The notes under the pieces are model-generated. The model searched no databases. It saw only the letters and a list, made by a program, of their open reading frames with translations, and was not told where the DNA came from. 64,000 nucleotides of DNA from contig CP154957.1 of NCBI GenBank assembly GCA_039621445.1, positions 41,070,011 to 41,134,010 of the forward strand. Direction: 5' to 3'. The stretch is from Euglena gracilis. Its lineage: Eukaryota; Euglenida; Euglenophyceae; Euglenales. Every line of letters begins with the position of its first letter. The first letter of the stretch is position 1. The translations under genes and the position numbers were made by a program. Of this stretch, positions 22,330 to 32,905 are shown in pieces.

Positions 22330-22672
22330 ACTCGCCCACGCGGACCACTGCCCGCTCATAAAGGCCATGGGATTGTGGGGTGCGGGCCGCCAACAGACCC
22401 CACTTGGTGTGGTTGTGGAGTCCCCCAAGAAGAATGTGATATGTGGTATGTGATATGTGATATGTGATGTGGTTGTGGAGTCCCTCTTGGAGAATGTGAT
22501 AATGAATGAGGTCATTGGGAAGTTCTTCTTCTCCCGGAACCTACCCTTCACCGCCATCGAGAACCCGCACTTCCGGCAACTGTTAGGTTTTCAGCCATGC
22601 CGTAGAGAGACACTGGCTGGGAATGTATTGGAAACACTTTATGATAAGCAAGTTGAATGTTTGAGTTGAGAG
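22330..22672 (+). pseudogene. hAT transposase fragment (N-terminal/central region)
   Basis: From 22457 the frame reads VVVESLLENVIMNEVIGKFF, then SRNLPFTAIENPHFRQLLG, then TLAGNVLETLYDKQVECLS before a stop. The pattern of a short helix, FFF-x(2)-NLPF, then a NPHF-type motif and a Leu-rich helix matches the segment just before the catalytic domain of hAT transposases. The upstream 22395-22450 repeats VVVES-KNVI in the same frame before a stop, an internal duplication tied to GTGATATGTG repeats. Known role of the family: cut-and-paste transposition of DNA elements. Here it is only a relic, truncated 17 bp before the 3-bp-TSD element at 22686. Confidence 0.7.
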
Positions 22673-22685
22673 TTGAAAGATCAGT

Positions 22686-23917
22686 GGGGACAAGGCAGTA
22701 CAGTTGGTCAAACCTTGGGACCCCCCCCTCCCCCCCCCCTGTACAGTTCCAACCCCCCCCTCTTGGGACCCCCCCCCTCCCCCCCCACTTCCAACCCCCC
22801 CGAGACAGATGAAAATATTTTAAAAACGGCTTGTTTTTTTGAAACAAAAAAACATGCTTTTTTAGGGGGTGGTGCGGGTCGCGGGGGGGGGGGGTCATGG
22901 GGGGTCACGAAGGGGGGGTCGCGGGGTCAAATAAGGGGGGGGTCAAATAAGGGGGGTCAAAAATTCCTTTAGAAATAGGGCAAAAAAAAATTTGGCGCCT
23001 TCGGCGCATGAAAATTTTTTTCCCGGACCCAAATGCTCAATTAAGGGGGGTCAAAATTCCGTTTTGGGTGGGGAAATGCACCAGTTTTTGGCACTTCTTT
23101 CAAAAAAATTTTGGCTATTTTTGGGTGTGAAAGTGCATTGGGCGGACAAGGATACAAGAAAGTTCATTGTTTTTTTTTAAAAAATGCTTTTAAAAAAAGA
23201 ATGGCAAAGATCGATTCTCGGGTCACAGGGGAGGTCACGGAGGTGTAACTGGGGGGGGGGGCACGGGGGGAGTACCCCCTAAGAAAAAATATGTTTTTTT
23301 AAAAAAACAAAAAAAACCTCATGGGTGTTTGGGGGAATTTTTTTTGAAACTTTTTTTTTAAAAAAAGGTCTTTTTTCATCTCTACAGCCTCGTAGTCCAT
23401 TAAAGGTGCCGGACGAAGGGTCTGGAAAAACTAAAAATACGTCACTTTTGATGACCAAAAAAAATGACCTTAAAACCTTTTCCTCAAAAAATGGCCATTT
23501 TGCAAGGAAAAAGGTCATTCTAAAAAAGAAAACATGTTTTTGTGTGGTTTTTTTTGGAAAAAAAACATATTTTTTGTTCTTTGTTGAAGAACAAAAAAAA
23601 CGTCAACCCTGGCTCAATTCCGCATGGTGTGCCAAGGGGGAGTGATTGAAGCTGCTTCCTGCCTTTCTGCTACGGTAAGTGTTAAAGTGAAAATACTGGC
23701 TACCACTCTTTTTACAAGACACAAATATTTTGCAAAATGCATCTGAATTTTGCAAAATCCACCATTGCCAACCTCAATTGGACGAAAAATGTCGCAACTG
23801 TCTCGGGGGTAGGCAGTACAGTTGTGATTTTCTGGGGACCCCCCCCCTCCCCCCCCTGTACAGCTTCCAACCCCCCCCCTCGGACCCCCCCCCCTCCCCC
23901 CCCTGTGCCTTGTCTCC
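22686..23917. mobile_element. 1.2-kb TIR element with 3-bp target duplication, copy 2A
   Basis: GGGGACAAGGCAGTACAG to GTGCCTTGTCTCC, flanked by AGT at 22683-22685 and 23918-23920. The interior is closely similar to 20151-21369. It inserted next to the hAT relic that ends at 22672. Confidence 0.88.
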
Positions 23918-24049
23918 AGTGGGTCACCTGGATGGCTGGTCTGGGCCTGTTCCTGTCGTTGGTGCAAGGATGGCATTTGTTCTTGTAATTTTTTTGGGGG
24001 GTCCAAAAATAGACCCAAAGATTTGGCGGGGGGGTCCAAAAATTAAATA

Positions 24050-24364
24050 TTAGGGTCCCAACTTGCGCCTCGGAAGGAATCTCTTCCAAAAATACGACTT
24101 TCCTTCAGATCCCAAGGACACATTCAGGAGTCTCATGTGATTGATTGTTCCACCATCGACCATCATAAACACGTTCTTCCTTGCAACCTGGGCAGATCGA
24201 CGTTTTTCTTGATCGTCAACCAACTGGCACGGGAGAACATTTTGAGCAAAAGAAAACGGAACCACTTTTTCTCCCGCTTGTAAAGCTGCCCCTTCTAATT
24301 TGGCTGCCAAATCAGGCATTGTGGAACGATCCACAGGCTTGTAAACCTTCGTGAAATCTGCCAT
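24050..24364 (-). pseudogene. hAT transposase fragment, first catalytic-Asp region
   Basis: The minus-strand frame of 104 codons contains KNVFMMVDGGTINHMRLLNV followed by GSEGKSYFWKRF. The hydrophobic strand ending in an Asp (MMVDG), the downstream RLLNV strand and an aromatic turn are what hAT transposases show at the first catalytic Asp of the RNase H-like fold. An acceptor-like TTCTTATTTTGCGCAG lies about 20 bp upstream of the first ATG. The next conserved part of the domain lies 130 bp away on the opposite strand (24494-24625). The order is therefore scrambled and this cannot encode an active transposase as it stands. Confidence 0.6.
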
Positions 24365-24493
24365 TTACAAGAAATGGTCTGCGCAAAATAAGAAGAAATT
24401 CATCAAAATGACTTGAAAACTTGGAAAACGTTCCGGAACCCCCAAAACCCAAAAAATTGGGCCTATTTTTGGGTCCCCACTGGCCTCAGTCAC

Positions 24494-24625
24494 GCAGCCC
24501 TAACACCGACGGCCCTGGTGGAGGAGTTCCTGGGTCTGGCCACAGCTAGGTTTGCCACAAATGTTGCAGGCCTTCGTACAGACGCGGCAGCGAACATGTG
24601 TGCCATGCGACAAGCAGTGGTATGA
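24494..24625 (+). pseudogene. hAT transposase fragment, second catalytic-Asp region
   Basis: The plus frame reads ALTPTALVEEFLGLATARFA and then NVAGLRTDAAANMCAMRQAV. The string xTDxAANMxA following a helix of the LVEEFL type matches the hAT segment with the second catalytic Asp (typically vTDnAaN). The frame ends at GTATGAAAAC, a possible donor. After 90 bp and a pyrimidine tract, an hAT-type MITE sits where an acceptor would be. It is inverted relative to the fragment at 24050-24364, so the old gene has been rearranged. Confidence 0.6.
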
Positions 24626-24718
24626 AAACACCCCCAGCGCATGAGTTGCAACTGCCAGTCCCACCAAACAGGGGTATTTTCAGTGGTCTAAGAAAATGAG
24701 GGGCTCTTTTTTTTTCAG

Positions 24719-25092
24719 CAGGGCTGGATAGAGGTAGAGGTAGAGGTCAAAGTCCTCTACCTCTGACCCAAATGTCATAAACTGCCACCAATAAGGGCAA
24801 CAAAAGGCTCCAAATGCCTCAAATTTGGCAAAATAGCATATCAATCCATCTGATTTAGGTTAGGAATGAGAAAAAATATCCGGATGGGTGGTCTCAAAAA
24901 TTGCCAGAAGAGATTTGTGACAAGAATGACCAATTTCTGATTTTTTCTATAAAAATGCCTTCATTCGGCATAAATTTTCTTTCATAAGCCACTTTCCTTA
25001 AAAATTTGCATTGAGGTGACACACAGGGATAGAGGTAGAGGTGACCTCTACCTCTACCTCTGCCTCTATCCCTCTACCTCTATCCAGCCCTG
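24719..25092. mobile_element. hAT-type MITE with GAGGTAGAGG ends
   Basis: The TIRs are perfect for at least 20 bp, starting CAGGGCTGGATAGAGGTAGA and ending with its complement. The 7-bp flanks TTTTCAG are identical (24712-24718 and 25093-25099). The interior is non-coding. It is also present in unit B at 43848-44221, so it predates the duplication. It sits exactly at a TTTTTTTTCAG acceptor-like sequence. Confidence 0.85.
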
Positions 25093-25251
25093 TTTTCAGG
25101 CTTGGTTTCAATGTTGCAGCCAGGTTGTGAAATTCTCTGAGCCTTTTGCAAACAAAAACCACCTGGTCCAAAAGTGACGTTGGCTGGGATTTCTTTACAA
25201 ATTATGAAATGAGACAATTACTCATGCAACCATACCCCACTGATTTTTGAA

Positions 25252-25639
25252 TACCTGGGCCCGATAATTACCGGGGCTTGCCGCGGCGACAATTACCGCG
25301 GGGTTTTACAACGCGGTGTCTCTCTGGAACGCGCGGTATAACAGCGCGCTATTTCTCATGTGATTTCTGCCAAATGAAAAAAACAAATGGATCTTCCGGA
25401 TTTTTTTCGCAGTCTATTCCTTGCTGTAATACTAAGTTTGTCTCTCAGAGTTTCAGACACACGAATGACGCAGTTTTCAGCCCAGTATTTCAGCAAAATG
25501 TTGGATCGCGAAGGTTTGCGCGATCCTAACTTGCCCGCTGGGGCAAAAAAATACCGCGGAGCATTACAGCGCGCCTAAAATGGCCGCTTTGAAGCCCGAG
25601 CGGGAATTACCCACCCGCGATAATTGTCGGCCCCCGGTA
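25252..25639. mobile_element. TIR element, TACC(T/G)GGGCCCGATAATTA ends
   Basis: The left end, TACCTGGGCCCGATAATTAC, and the complement of the right end, TACCGGGGGCCGACAATTAT, are imperfect inverted repeats. The interior carries CCGCGG, GCGCGC and CGATAATT words in both orientations. No coding region or clear target duplication is seen. In unit B a SINE-like element inserted into it. Confidence 0.55.
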
Positions 25640-25747
25640 GTCGTGGCTGAGCAGGTTGAGCTGGCTGCAGGGGGTTTTACTCGGCAAGCACCGCTGGCCT
25701 TGGACTGAGCGGGGACATTCCAATCAAAAAATCAGGATGGCTGATGT

Positions 25748-26871
25748 GTGCAGGGGAACGGCCTCCAATTTCACACCGTCGCAGTGGGCTGCAACATTTG
25801 CTCACATTTGCCACAGACATTCCACATCTTAGAGGGGAAACCCCCACGTCCCTCTCCTGGTGGTGAAGCCACCACTGGCGTGTCCCACGCGTTGGAACTC
25901 TGGTATTTGAAGAAGTGGACAGTACTGTTGGAAGCCTCAGTTTCTCTATTGAGTCCAGTGGACCCGGTTCGGAACGTGGCACAGAATTTCATGATTACCG
26001 AACCGGTGAAGCAGTCGCTCCACGTCTTTGACCCGGTGGCCCATGACCTGCAGGTAATGCAGGCGAAGTGAATCCCCGGCTTTCCTTTTGCCATGTGAAT
26101 GGGGGGGGGGCTGAATCATTCAAAAACTGTATGCCTGCTGCAGTCACGGTGAGCTGTCAGGGAATTAGAGAATTTTTCCAGTTTGGACCACAGGGGGTGG
26201 CCCCCCCACCGGCCCCAAGAAAGCACTCAAATTCAGGATTGGTATGATGGCCATGCGATGACTGCTCTGTGGTGCACCCCACTCACAGGTCCCTGCGACT
26301 GAGAGAGGTCTTGCTGGAGCCCGTGACACAACCATTGGGATGGATGTGGACATCTGGCTGGAGCTATTAGATAGGTTGAAGGGTGAGTTGGTGCAGGTGA
26401 GTTGGCAGCACGCAGGCGGACAACACCTTGTCAGAACCCGTATGTCTGTTGGCCTACGCCTTGGATTTGCAAGTAGGCCGTGAACCCGGCTGCCTTGTTG
26501 ACTGCAGTAGGTAGCATTTCACAGGATTTTGATGATGTGACGGTTCAGATTCTGTAATCAGGTCACAGATTGCAACAGCACATTTCTGTTTGTTCATTGG
26601 ATTTGGCAGCATCTCATGGTTTTTGTTGGTTTCGATGGACCAGATTTGATGCTTCAGATTCTGTACTCGGGTGACACATTGTTTCTGCGACTTTTTTTTG
26701 TTTTTGGGTAAGGAATGCGGCCTGATGCTGATTGCTGCATATGCCGGGCCCCTACCCCCTGCCCTGCTGCGACAGGCCCGTGACCATCTTGATAGCTATG
26801 GGCAAATTTCCGAAAATTATTTTTTCCCGGAAATTGGAAATTTCCGTAAATTTCAAAAATCGCAAAATTAG
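25748..26871 (+). CDS. Three-exon gene model, unknown product
   Basis: Exon 1 (about 25748-26053) ends ...FDPVAHDLQ at CAG|GTAATG. Exon 2 (26289-26396) follows CCCCACTCACAG. It reads VPATERGLAGARDTTI and MDVDIWLELLDRLKGELVQ and ends at a consensus CAG|GTGAGT. Exon 3 starts at 26713 after a T-rich tract ending TAAG and reads ECGLMLIAAYAGPLPPALL, then RQARDHLDSYGQISE. All junctions fall in phase 0, which supports one gene. A second GTGAGT lies 14 bp upstream of the exon 2 donor. No domain is recognised. The 5' end is not determined. Exon 3 runs into A/T-rich DNA and a TIR repeat at 26887, so the 3' end may be lost. The same model exists in unit B. Confidence 0.42.
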
Positions 26872-26886
26872 AATTTCGCGACCTGA

Positions 26887-27132
26887 ATTGATATCTTCTC
26901 CCTCACCCCCCCCCCCCTCAAAGTGTCCCTCCCCCCAAAGTGGCCAAAATTTTTGGCAAATTTCAGGTTACCCCCCAAAGTGGCCATTTTACTTTGGCGC
27001 CAAAGGCGGCGGAGGCCAAAACTGGACCCCCCCCCAAAGTGTCCCCCCTGCCAGAGTGGCCATTTTGGGGTCCCACGGTGCCTGGAGGGTGGCCACTTTG
27101 AGGGGGGGGGTGAGAGTATTGATATCTTCTCC
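26887..27132. mobile_element. AAAGTGGCC TIR repeat, copy 4, with 15-bp flanking duplication
   Basis: ATTGATATCTTCTCC occurs at 26887-26901 and 27118-27132, bracketing about 216 bp that starts CTCACCCCCC and ends GGGGGGTGAGAGT. The interior has AAAGTGGCC words as in the copies at 130, 3131 and 13185. The duplication proves that this family moves or moved. Unit B has the same arrangement (46441-46685). Confidence 0.75.
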
Positions 27133-28369
27133 TCGCTTTCTGAGTGTCTATTTTTTTTCGCCCCCCCCCCCCCGGCACGGCATGCCGAACCATACCAATG
27201 AATTTTCCTTTGGGAAATTCCGGCTGTCCGCCACGGTGTACCCCCACCCCCGGGGGACTGACCCCTTGGCACGGCAAAATGGGGACCCCCCCCCCCTCTG
27301 GTGGCCGAGGGTCCTCGTCAGACGTGCCGAACCTCCAAACTTGACATTGGTATTGGTGTTCTTCAACACCGTTCTTCAACACCAACCAAACCACATGCTC
27401 ACCGAATTTTGCCCAAGTTCAACTAACCCATTTCTATAACCAACGAACCCATTTCCGCACTTTTTTTCCTCCCAAGGGACCCGCCTCAAGAAAAAACCCT
27501 TGGGTGATGAGGTGTGGGTACTCATCCAATGATGATGAGGACACCAGGGTTTTCAGAGACCCCACATTGAATCCTTCTCCCCTGGTCACAAGTAAGGGGC
27601 AACCATGGTTATGGTGAATGAACAGAGAGTGACGCCTTGCTCGTGCATTTTTTGACCAAAAATGCCTTCATTTCAGCCGTTTTTTGGTGATTTTGGTTTA
27701 ATTTTCGGCTTATTGTTGGAAATTTTTCTAAGTGCTTTTTCCCTTAGGAATGTACAAACTCGGCGCATTTTTTGCGCATTTTTTTGCGCATTTTTGCGCA
27801 TTTTTTCTGAGGGCCATCCGGCGCCTTCCCCCCCGCCCCCTGCTTACCCCCCCTAAATGACCCCCCCCCCTAGATGACCCCCTGGGGGGGTCATCTAGGG
27901 GGGGTCATGGAGCAGAGCAATTTTTCAGTGGGAAAAGTATCCCCCCCCCTAGATGACCCCCCCCCCTAGATGACCCTTTGGGGGGTCCTAAAGCAACATT
28001 GATAGGGTCATTTAGGGGGGGGGTGGTATTGTCCCTGGGCCCCGGACGACGGGGGGTTTTTTGGCCCGGCCAATGAAATTCCTTTGGTACGGTCTTATTG
28101 TCCCCCCCCCCCGCCTTATTGTCCGATCGGGCCTCCCGGGGGCAGGTCGGTGGGACAATAGGGGGGGGGGGGTATGGCCCAAATGGCCCCACGCGTTTTC
28201 TTTGGGATCACCCAAACTTGTGTATATTTTCCTTTGGTTGACCAAAGAAAATGTGCCTGGCCACAATCCGGGACGCGGAGGGGACGGGGGAACACCACCG
28301 CCGTTTTCGGGAACATGGTGCTTCAAGAAAGGACAGAGGATGTTTCTCCGAACTTGGGGGGAGCCGCCT
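27133..28369. other. C/G-run DNA with TAGATGACCCCC inverted repeats
   Basis: No gene is recognised. TAGATGACCCCC/GGGGGTCATCTA pairs fold together at 27846-28024. CGGTCTTATTGTCCCCCC and GCCTTATTGTCC with a final GGACAATAGGGGG form another inverted pair at 28089-28170. TGCGCATTTTT repeats occur at 27765-27800. Related CCGAGGGTCCTCGTCAGACG occurs at 27305 and 58583. Confidence 0.45.
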
Positions 28370-28480
28370 TTGTCCAAGACGGTGGCCGCCTCAAATAAAG
28401 GTGCGGGGGTGGCCGCCTTTGTCCTGAGGCGCCCCCCCCCCACCCGCCTCAGGATGAAGGCGGCCACCCCCCCCCGGCTC
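28370..28480. repeat. GGCGGCC-C-run inverted repeat
   Basis: GGTGGCCGCC...CCGCCTTTGTCCTGAGGCG folds on CCGCCTCAGGATGAAGGCGGCC. The same words recur at 57826-57945. Confidence 0.5.
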
Positions 28481-28487
28481 CTGGATC

Positions 28488-28770
28488 TGGCCTGGGGGGG
28501 GGGGTAGTGGGGGTCGACCATGGTCGCTCTCGGTCGCTATGGGTGATTCCTACTGAGTTTTTTTCGCCTTTTTTTGCATGTAGCGCCGTGTGCAACTGTT
28601 CCAGGGCCCTAATTAAAAAAAATCCCTTTATGTGTGTAACTCCTTTTGCTTGTATGTTGCGCAAATTTTGCATGTAGCGCACATTTTGACATCGACCCCC
28701 CCACGACCGAGGGCGACCGAGGGCGACCGAGAGCGACCATGGTCGACCCCCACTACCCCCCCCCCAGGAT
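28488..28770. mobile_element. MITE with about 45-bp TIRs (GTCGACCATGGTCGC)
   Basis: Both ends read CCTGGGGGGG then GTAGTGGGGGTCGACCATGG and TCGCTCTCGGTCGC as perfect inverted repeats. The right arm repeats GGGCGACCGA. The interior is about 190 bp with TGCATGTAGCGC twice. The flanks show no certain duplication. In unit B the right outer edge has diverged (48310-48345). Confidence 0.65.
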
Positions 28771-28839
28771 AAATCTACCCCCCACCCCCCCCACCGCCCT
28801 CGACACAAAGCCCATAAAGGGCCAAAAAATGGTCAAGAA

Positions 28840-29080
28840 CATCCATGCAAAAAAATGCAATTTTATGACTTTTTTAATTTTTGGTGGGAGGTAGTTTTTG
28901 ACAAAACTGACCCAGAAGTTGCCCAAAATGACAGAAAATACCATGCCCCCCCCCCCATATAAGACCCCCCTCGGGAGCCAAAATACCAGGGGGGTCTAAC
29001 ATGGGGGGGGCATGGTATGCATTCAAAATTTTTCTTTGCAAAACCTCGTGGGCATTTTTTTATATAAAAAAACACGGGGT
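28840..29080 (+). repeat. A/T-tract repeat family, third copy
   Basis: AATGCAATTTTATGACTTTT, CCAGAAGTTGCCCAAAATGA and GCATTCAAAATTTTTCTTTG parallel the copy at 19100-19445. A CATGCCCCC/GGGGGGCATG hairpin block is inserted in the middle. Confidence 0.5.
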
Positions 29081-29127
29081 CGACCAGCAGGGGGGGGGGT
29101 GGCTGCCGAACCTCCATGTATTACAGC

Positions 29128-29300
29128 TAGCGGACACCCGAGTTGGGAATTTCGGACAAAATGAAGATCCCTTTTGGACAAGTTTTGTTGTCCCTTGCGG
29201 ACACCTCCCCAAGAACCCCCGTGGACACCATTATTGGTCCCCAATGGACAAGAGCTTTAGGCCCCCATGGACATTTTCGTTGAGCCCGCATGGACACTCT
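29128..29300. repeat. Degenerate TGGACA repeat
   Basis: (C/T)GGACA recurs about every 20-35 bp: GCGGACACC, TCGGACAAA, TTGGACAAG, GCGGACACC, GTGGACACC, ATGGACAAG, ATGGACATT, ATGGACACT. In unit B the last unit is the target site of the 48856 element. Confidence 0.5.
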
Positions 29301-29604
29301 GTGCGGGACTCGTGATTTTTTTTTTCACCCTTTCCGTCCTTACAGTTTTTGTTTACTTCATACCTGTGGGTTGTGCTGACAATGTCACTGCCTCGACTGG
29401 AAAGACATTTTTTGTTCTAAGGCATTTTCCTTTGAAACGAGTACCCCCGCCGCCCCCTTATTGGCCAATTGGGCTCATGTCAATTGGGGGGGGGGACAGA
29501 TACGGGGGGGGGTCACGTTATTTAAGAATGGTCAAATCAATTTAACTTTGATACAAATGAACCAGAAAGCGTTTTTTCACTGAGGTGAGTGGAAAAAAAA
29601 ACAG

Positions 29605-29855
29605 GGAGGACATCCTGATTTTGAAGAATTTGAAACCCACACTGAGAAGGTGCCCGTTGTGGACATGCTGGGTCCATACTATTGTGATATGCGTGAGTGG
29701 ATGGAGAAGGCTGGGAGGAGCAGGCCAGACTTTTACCAAATGCTTTCCCCCCCCCCCCAAACTGCAGCAGTTTTCGGATTCGCACAACAGAAAGGTCTGA
29801 AACAAGCCCTTTGAGTGAACGATATTGGACATTCGCCAACCTGATCGGTCTGTAA
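29605..29855 (+). CDS. Terminal-exon candidate, unknown product
   Basis: After AAAAAAAAACAG at 29604 the frame reads GGHPDFEEFETHTEKVPV, then VDMLGPYYCDMREWMEKAGR and SRPDFYQML. It crosses a 12-C run as Pro and continues SERYWTFANLIGL to TAA at 29853-29855. The acidic and aromatic composition is protein-like. In unit B the C run is one base shorter, which puts the two halves out of frame, so either one copy is broken or the run length is wrong. GAGGTGAGTGG, a donor-like word, lies 20 bp upstream. No family is recognised. The 1.5 kb downstream is unusually free of repeats and may include a 3' untranslated region. Confidence 0.35.
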
Positions 29856-31988
29856 TTCCTAAAAGTGCATCATATCATTCAGCCTGTGTCCCAGCTCACC
29901 TGGTGATGGACCAAACAGCTTTTTTTTGAGAAACATTTGTGCAAAGATGGTGACATTCGTAAAAGTGGAGAGAGTGTTTTGGATGTTGGTCGGCAAAGAG
30001 ACCACCTGTTCTGTTAAATGACCCATGAAAAGCTGTACATTGTATTTTCACATGATCTAAATTAAGGTGAGTTTAGTGCTTTTGAAAAGCTGTGTACCCT
30101 GTCACAGCCACTGTTGCCTCTTGCTTTGCCTGATACGCAGTAGACACGAAACTGTTTAAGCTTGAAGGTTTTTTTTTTGCTTATTTGTTCTAACATGGAC
30201 ACAAACCATAGTTGCAATGTTTAGGGAATGTGCATTGCTAACAAGAAAGGTTGCTTCAGAAAGTTTGGTCATCAATGTGAATGTGTGGCATTGTAATGAG
30301 AGACAGTGTGGAACAGCTTCGGAGAAGTTACTGGATGATCCCTCTGCCTTCCACATTTGTGACACTTTGGGAGTTGTAGCTTAGCCCCACCTTTTGGGTG
30401 GAAGATGATCAATACGCAGATTCTCAATCAAAGACATTCCACCTAATTTCATTCGAATCGCAGCGTCTGCCGTGGAATTTTCAGTTCCAGGTTTCAGACG
30501 GGTTTCCCTGCAAAAAGTGTCCATCGGGGCCTAAACTTCATGGGCCGGGGGGTTTTCTATTTGTGTCCCCGGGGGCTCTACAGAAAAGTACAGAAAAGTA
30601 CAGAAAAAAGTACAGAAAAGTCCCCCAGTCTCCCATTTCCTGCCCAGCGGGGGCCAACAAAAATGTCCAGCGGGGTCCAACAATTGTGTCTGCCGGCTGT
30701 AAACCTTCATCACTAGTCCACGCCACAAAATAACCCGGGCTGCATATGCACTCGAAATTCATAATCACCAAACCAAATTGAACAATGAGGACCAACGGGG
30801 GTGTCTCCCCCGCGTCCCCCCCGCGTCCCACTTTGGAACCAAAATTTTGTTCTCGAGACAGCCAAATTCAGGAGGCTGATTCCTAATTTCAGGCAAATTT
30901 GAGGTTGGCGATTCCTAATTTGGTGTGGGTGATTCCTAATTTGCGGTGGGTGATTTAATTTGGGGTGGGTTTGTCCTAATTTGTTGTGGTAGAATCCTAA
31001 TTTGGCAAAAAATTTCTTGCAGCAGATTCCCAATTTCACCGTCCCAAAAATGGCGTCTCCCCCGCATCCCCCCCGCGTCCCCCCCCGCGTCCCCCCGCGT
31101 CCCAGACACCCCCAACTGGTCCGGTAGCTTGAGAGCAGGGTAGCTCGTCGTTTTCCGTTATCGTTTTTTTCAAATCCGACAAAATGAAATGCTAAGAGCC
31201 GACGTTTCTGCAGTGAGCCGACTGCAGCCACTGAAAACCAGTCATGCCGTGATGTGCATGGCTCCCATTGGAACGGAACGTAACTCTGTTTTTTTCCCTC
31301 GTCATTTGGCTCGCATTGTGAATTTTGCGTAATTTAAGGTTTGTAAATTTCACAGCTGTAACTTACGGTAACTTACAGTAATTTTTGAAATTTATGAAAC
31401 TTATGAAATTTGAAAATAAATTTCATGTGACAACCCATCGCTTTGGGCAATTTTTTTTTCAATTTTTTCCCGACCTTTTTGACTTTTTTATTTGACCCCA
31501 AATGCATGGGTTTAGAACAAAAAAAAAAAAAAACAGGGCGCGGGGCGAAAAACGCTCGTTTTCGGCTCAAAACCAGTTTTTTTTCCAGGTCCAGGAGGCC
31601 AAGAAACGTGGTTTCGGGCAATTTTTTTGATTTTGATTTTTTGACCCTTTTAACCCAAAAATGGCCTAAAATGGCCAAGTCAAAACAAGCCAATACCATG
31701 CAAAATGGCCCAAATTGGCCGAAAAATGGCCACAACTCGGGCTGGGCGGAGTTGCGGGAAATCAAATAAGGCTAGATAGGGCATTGCAAGGGCTTCAATT
31801 AAGGTCTCCGGACATTTCCTTTTATTTTGCTTCATTTCCGAGATATTTTGAAAACATCGATTTTTTGACCCAGCACAGCTCGTGAACCTAGCCGAGGCGG
31901 CCATGGGTGGATCCTTGCCCGCCCCTGACTTTTCCTTCCTGGCGAAAATGAAAGAGGCCCTGGACCCAACTAATTAATTTGCATACCA
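29856..31988. other. Repeat-poor stretch, no gene recognised
   Basis: 29856-30540 is ordinary mixed sequence. Then come a GATTCCTAATTTG block (30870-31020) with CCCCCGCGT repeats, TAACTTACGGTAACTTACAG at 31362 and A/T-rich low-complexity sequence at 31440-31720. Frames are short. Confidence 0.35.
30578..30621. repeat. (TACAGAAAAG)n microsatellite
   Basis: Four tandem units of TACAGAAAAG, one with two extra A. The same array is in unit B at about 50878-50920. Confidence 0.9.
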
Positions 31989-32336
31989 CCCCCCCTCCCC
32001 TTATTTGAGCACACCCACTAGCTTGAGCATAGGTGCCGGATCAATTTTTTCTCGGGGGGGGCGAACATTCCACCGAACGCCGAAGACCGACATATGGAAC
32101 CGCAAGCTGTTACCCGAAGGGCGGCAAGACGGTACCCCCCCCCCTATTTGAGCACACCCACGGGCTAAGGGACCCCCCAAATGCTCAAATAAGGGGGGGG
32201 GTCAAATAAGGGGGGTCGAAAATTTGGCTTTGCGAGAGGGCAAAAAAAATTTCGGCGCCTTCGGTGACTAAACAAACTTCCTCCCCGGACCCAAATGCTC
32301 AATTAAGGGGGGTCAAATAAGGGGGGGGGGGAGTGG
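31989..32336. repeat. CTTATTTGAGCA / TGCTCAAATAAG inverted repeat block
   Basis: C-run plus CTTATTTGAGCACACCCAC faces AAATGCTCAAATAAGGGGG. GGCGCCTTCGG and AATGCTCAATTAAGGGGGG also occur, as in the 3-bp-TSD elements (20440, 23030) and at 55325-55550. Confidence 0.55.
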
Positions 32337-32905
32337 TAACGTGTGTGTTATCCACAAGAAAATTTGCAGAACCACAAAAAGTTCACAATCACCTCAATTT
32401 TTATCGAAGAAAAGCAAAGGTTTTTACCCCGTGCCACCCGCAGAGCAGCGAAACGGTGGCCATTTTTTCTGTATAGAAAGGTGAAATGGTCACATGAAAT
32501 TCTTTTTAAGATTGGACCCCTGGGGAGCGTGGGTGCGCCGGACTTGGGGATGGGTCGTGCGTGCAGGGTTTTCCTCCACTTTTTAAAAAAGTTATCCCAA
32601 TCCCAAACCCCCCCCATTACCCCCCCCCCCCGTGACCCGAACCACCCCCGAAAAACTTTCTTCAAAAAATGGCTATTTTGCAAGGAAAAAGATCAATTTT
32701 TGCTTTTTCAAAAAAAACATGTTTTTTTGTGTTTTTTTTAAAAAAACATGTTTTTTTAAAAAAAAACAAAAAAAAAACGTCAACCCTGATCATGACCCCT
32801 AAAACAAAATACGAGTATTTCGGTCTTGGGAGATAAGCCGTTACCGGAAGAACACAGTGAGGAGCTTGGCCCGTGTTGAAACCGTGTATTGGGGCTCTGG
32901 CTTCA

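Larger units (their letters stand above)
15341..32605. repeat. Tandem segmental duplication, unit A
   Basis: From CCCCCATTACCCCCC at 15341 this segment matches unit B, which begins at 32611, at offsets of 17265-17271 until the first B-specific insertion. Its end, CTTTTTAAAAAAGTTATCCC near 32590, matches the end of B near 52885. Differences noticed are mainly homopolymer lengths, with occasional substitutions (26376 T to C at 45924; 26462 T to C; 17640 G to A). Confidence 0.93.
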
